Under the pieces are notes generated by a model. The model did not search any database. It saw only the letters and a list, made by a program, of their open reading frames with translations, and had not been told where the DNA came from. Positions 57,403 through 64,000 of a stretch of DNA of 64,000 nt are shown one piece after another. The position numbers and the translations under genes are program-made. The stretch comes from Methylococcus sp. EFPC2 (GTDB taxonomy: Bacteria > Pseudomonadota > Gammaproteobacteria > Methylococcales > Methylococcaceae). The stretch is from the NCBI RefSeq assembly GCF_016925495.1, contig NZ_CP070491.1, positions 3,856,001 through 3,920,000 of the forward strand, written 5' to 3'. Each line of letters begins with the position of its first letter. Positions within the stretch are counted from its first letter, which is position 1.

Positions 57403-58731
57403 ATGGGCACGCGATCTCCCAGAACCTCATTCTTCTCTAGCCTGATCGCATCTATTCATTGGAAAGGAATCCATGGCGATGTCGGCTGGCAAATCACCGA
57501 ACGAGTTGTTCGGATTGTATTTGCATTTCTATTAAACATTCTCATTGCAAGGCTCCTAGGACCAGAGACCTTCGGTACCTATAGCTACGCATTATCCTAC
57601 GTTGCTCTATTTGGGTTTCTCGGCCAAGCGGGACTTGAATCCCTGCTATTGAGGGAACTGATCCAAAACCGCCAAGCTGCTCCGGCTATTTTAGCTACGG
57701 GCCTTGCTCTTCGAGTTTCTGGAGCCTTAATTGCCGCAGCCTCATCATTAGCGCTCACTGTTATTGTTTTAAACGATGATACGGGTAATGTCGTCCCCTT
57801 AGTTCTAATACTTTCTATATCAGGCCTAATACAAGCTGGATGGGTGATAGAGATCTGGTTACAGGCGAACCATTGCTTCCGAGCCGTAGCATCAGTAAAA
57901 ATTACCGCCTATGTTCTCAGCGCGACTTTGCGGGTAACTGTGCTGTCACTTCCTCATCCACTAATATGGCTTGCTGCAGTTAATGTACTGGAGTCCACCT
58001 TATGCTTAATTGGGATGTGGCATGCGGCTCGCAAATGCCTAGGACTCCACTTGCGACAATTACAGCGCCCTTCCTTGGGATCATTAAAAAAGATGGCGGC
58101 GCTAATAACACCTATGGTCTTTGCCGCATTTACAACTGCTATCTACTCACGGTTTGATGTCCTCATGCTTGGTTATGTTTCAGGCGTATCAGCCGCCGGG
58201 CATTACACCGCAGCAAGCTTACTCTCAGAGGGCTTTTATATCATTCCTGCATCCTTGATGGCCGCTGCAGCCCCGCGACTGGCTTCAATATTTGTAAGTA
58301 GCCCCGACCAATTTGATAAAGCCTTATCCGGTTTTCTTTGGATATTATCCTGGACCGGATTAGCCATCGCATTACTGACGACGCTTCTCTCACCTGTCGC
58401 GGTCCCTATAATATTTGGAGACACCTATGCGCAAACCGTAGAAATCTTGCAAATACATATTTGGTCAACCTGGATGGTATTCATAAGCGTCGCCAGCGAC
58501 TCCTGGTACATCAACCGGGATTTGAGAAAGTTATATCTCGCCAAAACAGCTACCGCTGCTGCTGTGAATCTGATCCTAAACTTGACATTAATTCCTAACT
58601 TTAACGGAAAAGGTGCGGCGATAGCGACGGTGATATCTTACGCTGTTTCCGCCATAGGCTTCGGTCTCGCAGTTCCAGTGACAAGGCGTCTTGCACGTAT
58701 CCAAGTCCGGGCGCTGATTGGGTTGCGATAA
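57403..58731 (+). CDS. Polysaccharide flippase (Wzx/MATE-like, oligosaccharide translocase)
   Basis: 442 residues with about 12 membrane helices. The start GWQITERVVRIVFAFLLNILIARLLGPETFGTYSYALS is characteristic of the Wzx/RfbX family. It would move lipid-linked oligosaccharide across the inner membrane. First gene of the second glycan cluster, 296 bp after purH. Codon use is AT-richer than in purH. Confidence 0.88.
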   Translation: MGTRSPRTSFFSSLIASIHWKGIHGDVGWQITERVVRIVFAFLLNILIARLLGPETFGTYSYALSYVALFGFLGQAGLESLLLRELIQNRQAAPAILATGLALRVSGALIAAASSLALTVIVLNDDTGNVVPLVLILSISGLIQAGWVIEIWLQANHCFRAVASVKITAYVLSATLRVTVLSLPHPLIWLAAVNVLESTLCLIGMWHAARKCLGLHLRQLQRPSLGSLKKMAALITPMVFAAFTTAIYSRFDVLMLGYVSGVSAAGHYTAASLLSEGFYIIPASLMAAAAPRLASIFVSSPDQFDKALSGFLWILSWTGLAIALLTTLLSPVAVPIIFGDTYAQTVEILQIHIWSTWMVFISVASDSWYINRDLRKLYLAKTATAAAVNLILNLTLIPNFNGKGAAIATVISYAVSAIGFGLAVPVTRRLARIQVRALIGLR

Positions 58732-58905
58732 GATTGTTATCAGACATTTTATGCCCTCACAAAATAGCCAGCCAATCTGTCTTGATGCAGTATGAATTAG
58801 CTCACGCAAATAGCAGGCCTGATATAAAAGGGCGGGCTAATACAGCTACTACTTTCATTAGTCAAGATATTACATGAGCAACACTCAATCCAGAGAAAAT
58901 TCGCT

Positions 58906-59628
58906 ATGAATAACCCTTCTCATCAACCGACACAGACTACAAGCGTACCGGAAAGCTACGATGGATATTCAAAATATGGCGTCCTAGAGTCGGCGCATTA
59001 CGAGCAACAACGTGACAGCGAGGTGGTATGGTGTCTGGAAAATAGTTTCATTAAAAAATATTTCTCCTTGCAAACCGCCGCTAGGGTTCTCGATGCTCCG
59101 GTAGGTACCGGCAGATTTCTTTCCTATTATCCTATGGAAGCACACATTATCGGGCTCGATATATCGGAGCACATGCTTAAGCAAGCACTTAAGAAAGTAG
59201 CCGCCCTAAATCGTGAACGCGTGGAACTTACGCAAGGCGACATATTTAATTTGATCTATGGGGATAAATTTTTCGACACTGTAATTTGCTGGCGCCTATT
59301 ACACCTTCTTCCTGAAGCCAACCTAGTGCCACTAATGACTGAACTTAAAAGAGTTTGCAGTGGGAGAATAATAGTTCAGACGTATCTTCAAGGACCACGC
59401 TTGAAAAGACTTTTATCTCGAATTGCGCGAGGTGTAGGACGAGCATTAAGAGTTATAGATGCCGTTAGGCCAACCGAGCGGATAACAACCTACATTCATT
59501 CCCGTCCCCAAATAGAACGCGCGTTTGCCGAGGCGGGCCTTGACGTTCAGGAAAGCACCAGACTAGGATACTACTTTGGTCACGAGGTCCACGTTTATGT
59601 ATTGGAGCAGCAGAACAGAGCTGTCTGA
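58906..59628 (+). CDS. SAM-dependent class I methyltransferase
   Basis: 240 residues. Motif I is VLDAPVGTGRFLSYYP with IGLDISEHMLKQAL following. A short helix-rich C-terminal part (QGPRLKRLLSRIARG) carries basic residues. It probably methylates a sugar or lipid carrier intermediate. The GT/cupin/DegT neighbourhood supports a glycan role. Its 3' end overlaps the next frame. Confidence 0.75.
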   Translation: MNNPSHQPTQTTSVPESYDGYSKYGVLESAHYEQQRDSEVVWCLENSFIKKYFSLQTAARVLDAPVGTGRFLSYYPMEAHIIGLDISEHMLKQALKKVAALNRERVELTQGDIFNLIYGDKFFDTVICWRLLHLLPEANLVPLMTELKRVCSGRIIVQTYLQGPRLKRLLSRIARGVGRALRVIDAVRPTERITTYIHSRPQIERAFAEAGLDVQESTRLGYYFGHEVHVYVLEQQNRAV

Positions 59629-60343
59629 AACGATCGCGCGCTTATTATTTTTCCGAACCAAGGAGGTTGAGATAGAAGACTGCGTGCATTATTGCGGGTT
59701 CCGCTACGGGCGTAATGAATTTAATCCATACGAACAATACATAAGAGGCTTATCGCAAGGCGTATCGAGCAAGATACTAAGAGATGAATTCTTAAGCTTT
59801 ATACTGCACTTTCGGCCACGGAATCTAGCGGAGGCGCTATCCATTTCGCTAAAACATCCGCCATCACTATGGCAACTACCTTGGCGTCATCAAACCAAGA
59901 ACCCGGTAGGCTGGTGTGATAACCCACATTCTATACCAGATATCCTCACGCACTTCTCAGACCTAGGCGTTCCAGACGTCGTTGTACGGCAAGAATATCG
60001 TTGGCTTGAGAGCGCCTGGGCGAATATCAAGGATAATGGCTACCATCCTGAGACTTACAGCTACATTCGTGTTTTTGAGCTCCGCGGCGAGAGCCGAAAC
60101 GCGTATATTGTGGCAGATGGTAATCACAGGATCAGTAGTCTCAGTATCATGGGAGCAACGCGGGTTGTAGTGCAGTTCTCCCCTTTCCGAACCGTTTCTC
60201 GGTCCCAAGTCAGCCAATGGCCTGCCGTCCGCAGTCACGGCTTATCGGTGGAAGACGCACTAAGAATTTTCGACGCTTACTTCGACGGCAACCAACAGCC
60301 GCACTATTGCTCACAAAGTGCCGATATTCTCCGTAACGACTAG
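59597..60343 (+). CDS. ParB-fold-like protein of unknown function in glycan cluster
   Basis: 248 residues from ATG 59,597, with GAGG nine bases upstream; an earlier frame start at 59,576 lies deeper inside the preceding gene. The segment YIVADGNHRISSLSIMGATRVVVQF (about 176-200) resembles the DGxHR motif of ParB/Srx-fold nuclease-like domains. The N-terminal half is helical with CGFRYGRNEFNPYEQYI. Similar DGxHR proteins occur in surface-glycan clusters, where a kinase-like or regulatory role has been suggested for Srx-type folds. I cannot assign a reaction. Confidence 0.5.
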   Translation: MYWSSRTELSETIARLLFFRTKEVEIEDCVHYCGFRYGRNEFNPYEQYIRGLSQGVSSKILRDEFLSFILHFRPRNLAEALSISLKHPPSLWQLPWRHQTKNPVGWCDNPHSIPDILTHFSDLGVPDVVVRQEYRWLESAWANIKDNGYHPETYSYIRVFELRGESRNAYIVADGNHRISSLSIMGATRVVVQFSPFRTVSRSQVSQWPAVRSHGLSVEDALRIFDAYFDGNQQPHYCSQSADILRND

Positions 60344-60498
60344 GCTCGCATCTGATTTGAGTGGCCATTCCAGTCTAAGAGTTTCACTCAAAGGTAGCTC
60401 AAACGGGCTCTAATATATATAGACACTTTGCGTCTCGCCCATAAACTACCAACAGAACAGTTACCCTTCTAATTTGTAGATAAACCTGAGGGAATCAC

Positions 60499-60930
60499 AT
60501 GATCAACCGAATAACTCATGGCAGCAAGGAATTAGCTATTATTTTACGTCATACCTTTCGGGCAAACGGTATCGAGTTTTTGACTCCAGGTGCTTACTCC
60601 CAGCAGCTTGGCTACATGAATCGCCCGACTGGCTATGTGATACCGCCGCATGTGCATAATCCTGTGGTACGTGAAGTTCATTATACAAACGAGGTTCTAT
60701 TCATAAAGTCTGGCCGACTCAGAGTAGACTTTTACTCAGCCGAACGTGAGTACCTTGAAAGCACTATATTGGAGGCCGGGGATGTTATTCTGCTTGCACT
60801 GGGTGGCCATGGCTTCGAAATGCTTGAACCTACAGAAATCATAGAAGTGAAACAAGGGCCCTATGCTGGCGATCAGGACAAAACCCGCTTCGACTCCGTG
60901 GAGCATGGGCAGCTTATGATTTTGCGGTGA
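60499..60930 (+). CDS. Cupin-fold protein, possible sugar isomerase or WxcM-like
   Basis: 143 residues. Single cupin: YVIPPHVHNP, NEVLFIKSGRLRVDFYSAE, then LEAGDVILLALGGHGFEML. The H-x-H and Glu/His positions fit a metal-binding cupin. Small cupins next to DegT aminotransferases often isomerise 4-keto to 3-keto dTDP-sugars (FdtA type), but the FdtA signature is not obvious, so this is only a suggestion. Confidence 0.7.
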   Translation: MINRITHGSKELAIILRHTFRANGIEFLTPGAYSQQLGYMNRPTGYVIPPHVHNPVVREVHYTNEVLFIKSGRLRVDFYSAEREYLESTILEAGDVILLALGGHGFEMLEPTEIIEVKQGPYAGDQDKTRFDSVEHGQLMILR

Positions 60931-60935
60931 GAAAG

Positions 60936-62048
60936 ATGATACCAGTCAATGAGCCTCTTCTTGATGGTAACGAAAAAAAGTATCTGCAGAAATGTATCGA
61001 TACCGGCTGGATTTCATCCGAAGGCCCCTTCGTTAAGCAATTTGAAGAGCAATTTTCTACGCGCGTAGAGCGTAGCTACGGAATAGCGGTAAGCAACGGG
61101 ACAGCGGCCATTGATGTTGCCATTGAAGCACTAGATATCGGTTCTGGAGATGAAGTTATATTGCCAACTTTTACGATAATTTCTTGTATTGGGCAAATCA
61201 TCCGATCCGGGGCAAAACCGGTGTTGGTTGATAGTGATGCCCTGACATGGAATATGGACATCGCCCAAATCGAGGATAAAATTAATCCTCGTACTAAGGC
61301 TATTATGGTCGTCCACATTTATGGGCTTCCTGTTGATCTCGACCCAGTATTGAATATCGCCCAGAAATATGGGCTCAAAGTCATTGAGGACGCAGCGGAA
61401 ATGCACGGTCAAACCTATAAAGGGCGGCCCTGCGGCAGTTTCGGTGATGTCAGCACGTTCAGTTTCTATCCGAATAAGCATATTACGACCGGCGAAGGCG
61501 GCATGATCGTTACGAACGACAAGCAAGTTGCAGAGGATGGTCGCAGTCTGCGTAACCTTTGCTTCCAGCCAGGCAAACGATTTGTACACGAACGTTTGGG
61601 CTGGAACCTGCGCCTGACCAATTTACAGGCCGCCCTGGGATTGGCGCAACTCGAACGGCTGGATGAGTTTGTCCAACGCAAGCGACGCATGGGAGCTCGA
61701 TATAACGCACAACTTTCGGGTATTCCCGGAATACAATTCCCGCAACCACACACGGATTACGCTGAAAATATCTACTGGGTATATGGTTTGGTTTTGAAGG
61801 ACGAAGTGGAATTCGATGCCGAGGAGGCCATGAAACGACTTGGCGTAAAGGGGATAGGTTGCCGTCCTTTTTTTTGGCCCATGCACGAGCAACCCGTCCT
61901 GCAAAGAATGGGTCTTTTTCAAGGCGAAAGATATCCGATTGCGGAACACCTAGCTAGGCGTGGATTTTATATTCCTAGCGGCCTTGGTTTGACGTCGGAT
62001 GACCAGGACCGGGTTTGTGAGGCGTTATGGGAGATCATGCGTGACTGA
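60936..62048 (+). CDS. DegT/DnrJ/EryC1-family sugar aminotransferase
   Basis: 370 residues from ATG 60,936; a GTG at 60,927 that overlaps the cupin stop is an alternative. PLP-dependent. YGIAVSNGTAAIDVAIEAL, EDAAEMHGQTYKGRPCG, TFSFYPNKHITTGEGGMI with the Schiff-base lysine in NKHITTGEGG, and NLRLTNLQAALGLAQLERL fit the family. It aminates a nucleotide-linked keto-sugar, probably for the cluster's amino-deoxy sugar. Confidence 0.92.
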   Translation: MIPVNEPLLDGNEKKYLQKCIDTGWISSEGPFVKQFEEQFSTRVERSYGIAVSNGTAAIDVAIEALDIGSGDEVILPTFTIISCIGQIIRSGAKPVLVDSDALTWNMDIAQIEDKINPRTKAIMVVHIYGLPVDLDPVLNIAQKYGLKVIEDAAEMHGQTYKGRPCGSFGDVSTFSFYPNKHITTGEGGMIVTNDKQVAEDGRSLRNLCFQPGKRFVHERLGWNLRLTNLQAALGLAQLERLDEFVQRKRRMGARYNAQLSGIPGIQFPQPHTDYAENIYWVYGLVLKDEVEFDAEEAMKRLGVKGIGCRPFFWPMHEQPVLQRMGLFQGERYPIAEHLARRGFYIPSGLGLTSDDQDRVCEALWEIMRD

Positions 62049-62814
62049 AACCACTACTGGGAGCGTCTTTGACGCCTATTCGGTTTACTACGACCTGCTT
62101 TACAGAGATAAGGACTATTCTGGCGAAGCGGGCTATGTGTCTGGACTCATACAACAGCATTTGCCAAACGCTAAACGTATCCTCGAGTTGGGCTGCGGTA
62201 CAGGCGGTCACGCGCGAGAGCTAGCAAAGTTGGGCTATCGGATCACAGGGCTTGATCGTAGCCCATCGATGATACAAAGGGCTCGGAAACGGGCGTCTGA
62301 CACTCCTTTGTTAGCCGATATCGATTTTGTTATTGGTGATCTGCGCGATTTTAGGACGGATACCCAATTCGACGTCGTCTTGGCCTTATTCCATGTGATA
62401 AGTTATCAAACCAGTAATGACGACCTTTTGGCTGCCATGACCACGGCAGCAGAACATTTGCATCCTGGTGGGGTGTTTATCTTTGATTGCTGGTATGGTC
62501 CCGGAGTTTTAACTGACCCGCCGGTGACTCGCGTAAGGCGTTTGGAAGGTGATGGAGTGACAGTCACTCGTATCGCTGAACCGGTTGTTTACCCCAACGA
62601 TAACCGCGTGGATGTCCACTATGAGGTGCTCGTCGAGGGCGAACGTGGATTGAGCCGCATCACCGAAATTCATGCCATGCGCTATTTATTTGCCCCCGAG
62701 GTAGGTGTGTTTTTGCAGGCAGCTGGGCTAAGCCCATTACGTTTGCTAAAGTGGCTGGACGAAAGTGAGCCTGATGTGGCCACTTGGAACGCTTGTTTTG
62801 TGGCGGTGCGGTGA
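62041..62814 (+). CDS. SAM-dependent methyltransferase, class I
   Basis: 257 residues from GTG 62,041, supported by GGGAG upstream and by the family N-terminus FDAYSVYYDLLYRDKDY. A longer start adds only basic, unconserved residues. Motif I is ILELGCGTGGHARELAKLGY, with GLDRSPSMIQRAR following. This matches a class of methyltransferases acting on aminosugars (N-methylation, DesVI/TylM1-like), which fits the adjacent aminotransferase. The substrate is inferred. Confidence 0.82.
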   Translation: MTETTTGSVFDAYSVYYDLLYRDKDYSGEAGYVSGLIQQHLPNAKRILELGCGTGGHARELAKLGYRITGLDRSPSMIQRARKRASDTPLLADIDFVIGDLRDFRTDTQFDVVLALFHVISYQTSNDDLLAAMTTAAEHLHPGGVFIFDCWYGPGVLTDPPVTRVRRLEGDGVTVTRIAEPVVYPNDNRVDVHYEVLVEGERGLSRITEIHAMRYLFAPEVGVFLQAAGLSPLRLLKWLDESEPDVATWNACFVAVR

Positions 62815-63989
62815 AGCGGATAGGCCTATATCTAGGTTTTCCTCCAGAGGGAGGCGGGGCTTTTCAGTACGCTCAATCGGTCCTCGATGCCTTGCTGAAT
62901 CTCCCTCCGAGTCGCTATGAAATCTTGGTAGCGTACTCCCACACCGCCTGGTCGCCAAAACTGCAAAAGCTTGACTCCAGGGTACTAAAAATAGCGACTC
63001 ATGAAGGCAAACTGGAAACTCTTGTCCGCACGGCTTTGCGCTTCGGTCTACCACTTTCGATTTGGCGAAACATTGCTAAATATGTGCACCCCTTCACGCG
63101 GCAGTTGATGGATCAAGGCTGTGATCTGTGGCTTTTCCCTGCGCAAGACGTGTGGACCTATGCTATTCCCTCGCCCACACTCGGCGTCATTCACGACCTG
63201 ATGCATCGGTACGAAAGGCGTTTCCCTGAAGTTTCGGCGTTCGGCCTCTTTCACAGAAGAGAGCGCCACTATCGGCGACTATGCCGCCATGCAAAAGGGG
63301 TCTTGGTGGATTCTGAGGTCGGAAAGCAACAGGTGTTGGAATCATATGACATAAGGGCGGAACACATACATGTGCTTCCCTATGTGGCTCCGGCGTATAT
63401 GCGTAGTGAATATGTACCCGACGACTTTGATAAGAGATACCACCTGCCGCCTAAGTTTTTGTTTTATCCGGCTCAGTTTTGGGAGCACAAGAATCATTGC
63501 CGGCTGCTAAGGGCATTAGCAGCTATTCGGCCCAAGGCGCCCGATCTTCATCTCATACTGGCTGGCTCCAAAAAAAATGCCTACCCACGTGTGCTGGAGG
63601 AAATTCAGCGGTTAGGATTGGAAGATCGGGTGCAGATATTGGGGTATATACCCGATGACGATGTACCCGTATTTTACCGGCGCGCCCGAGCATTGGTGAT
63701 GCCAACCTTTTTCGGCCCGACTAATATCCCCCCCTTAGAGGCAATAGCCGCTGGCTGCCCGTTGGCTGTCTCCAATATTTACGCTATGCCGGCGCAAGTT
63801 GGGAATGCCGCGTTATTATTCGATCCCGAATCAGTTGAGGAAATTGCACAGGCGTTGCTCCAACTTGCCGGAAGTGACGAGCTTTGCGTAAGATTGGCCG
63901 AAGCAGGAAAAGCCAAGTCCCTGCGATGGGGGCAAGTACAATTCAACAAGCGGTTTCAAACGATCGTCGAGTCCATAGTCGGCAAGTGA
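62811..63989 (+). CDS. GT4-family glycosyltransferase
   Basis: 392 residues from GTG 62,811, overlapping the methyltransferase stop. GT-B fold: PPEGGGAFQYAQSVLDALL, donor side FLFYPAQFWEHKNHCRLLRALA, FFGPTNIPPLEAIAAGCPLAVSN (E-x-E region), AALLFDPESVEEIAQAL. A retaining enzyme, sugar unknown. Its stop is at 63,989, and the window ends 11 bases later. Confidence 0.9.
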   Translation: MKRIGLYLGFPPEGGGAFQYAQSVLDALLNLPPSRYEILVAYSHTAWSPKLQKLDSRVLKIATHEGKLETLVRTALRFGLPLSIWRNIAKYVHPFTRQLMDQGCDLWLFPAQDVWTYAIPSPTLGVIHDLMHRYERRFPEVSAFGLFHRRERHYRRLCRHAKGVLVDSEVGKQQVLESYDIRAEHIHVLPYVAPAYMRSEYVPDDFDKRYHLPPKFLFYPAQFWEHKNHCRLLRALAAIRPKAPDLHLILAGSKKNAYPRVLEEIQRLGLEDRVQILGYIPDDDVPVFYRRARALVMPTFFGPTNIPPLEAIAAGCPLAVSNIYAMPAQVGNAALLFDPESVEEIAQALLQLAGSDELCVRLAEAGKAKSLRWGQVQFNKRFQTIVESIVGK

Positions 63990-64000
63990 AACTCCTCTGC

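Overview
The window is chromosomal DNA of a GC-rich gammaproteobacterium. The housekeeping order def-fmt-rsmB-DUF4390-ntrY/ntrX-trkA, the dusB-fis-purH block and the LysM-dprA-smg-topA-tsaC block support this. A methanotroph-like lineage (Methylococcales) is possible, but that is an inference from gene order and style and was not tested.

Layout. (1) 1-17,407: a type I-E CRISPR-Cas locus. It holds cas8e (5' end outside the window), cse2, an enlarged cas7e, cas5e and cas6e, then a ~3-kb accessory island, then cas1e, cas2e, a leader and a CRISPR array of 139 repeats and 138 spacers. The island holds a truncated DUF4258 toxin with an intact MqsA-type antitoxin, a 21-bp-period dyad array, a secreted-looking or structural hypothetical protein, a vapBC-type pair and a Uma2-family protein. 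The array has duplicated spacers in scrambled order, a spacer resembling a dispersed chromosomal repeat, variation confined largely to base 29 of the repeat, and decayed repeats plus a perfect palindrome at its distal end. (2) 17,603-26,631, minus strand: a Tat-signal class III aminotransferase, tRNA-Pro(CGG), ispB, tsaC, topA, smg, dprA and a LysM protein. (3) 26,830-35,313, plus strand: def, fmt, rsmB, a DUF4390 gene, an NtrY/NtrX-like two-component pair and trkA. (4) 35,314-38,753: an accessory stretch with a second 21-bp-period dyad array, a MntA/HepT toxin-antitoxin pair and an IS5-family (IS427-like) insertion sequence whose transposase needs a -1 frameshift. (5) 38,754-51,179: a polysaccharide locus, AT-richer in its first half. 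It encodes a three-domain glycosyltransferase, an ABC exporter (Wzm/Wzt type), an FkbM methyltransferase, a GT10 fucosyltransferase-like protein, a pyruvyltransferase, GT4 enzymes, gmd, and a GT4-epimerase fusion. (6) 51,176-57,106: xdhC, yajQ, purC, a nonsense-broken coiled-coil gene, dusB, fis and purH. (7) 57,403-63,989: a second glycan cluster with a flippase, methyltransferases, a ParB-fold-like protein, a cupin, a DegT aminotransferase and a GT4 enzyme.

How the genes work together. Cascade (cas8e, cse2, cas7e, cas5e, cas6e) processes and uses the transcripts of the long array, and Cas1-Cas2 extend it. cas3 is presumably left of the window. The two glycan clusters are consistent with a fucosylated or deoxy-amino-sugar surface polysaccharide exported by an ABC system and a Wzx-type flippase. 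Three REPIN-like elements (19.2, 33.8 and 55.4 kb) punctuate the housekeeping blocks.

The most unusual signal is the pair of 21-bp-period arrays (about 5,194-5,480 and 35,574-35,945). Each unit has a 14-bp dyad core and a 7-bp linker, so dyad centres recur every two helical turns. The core sequences differ between the arrays. Both lie beside toxin-antitoxin genes.
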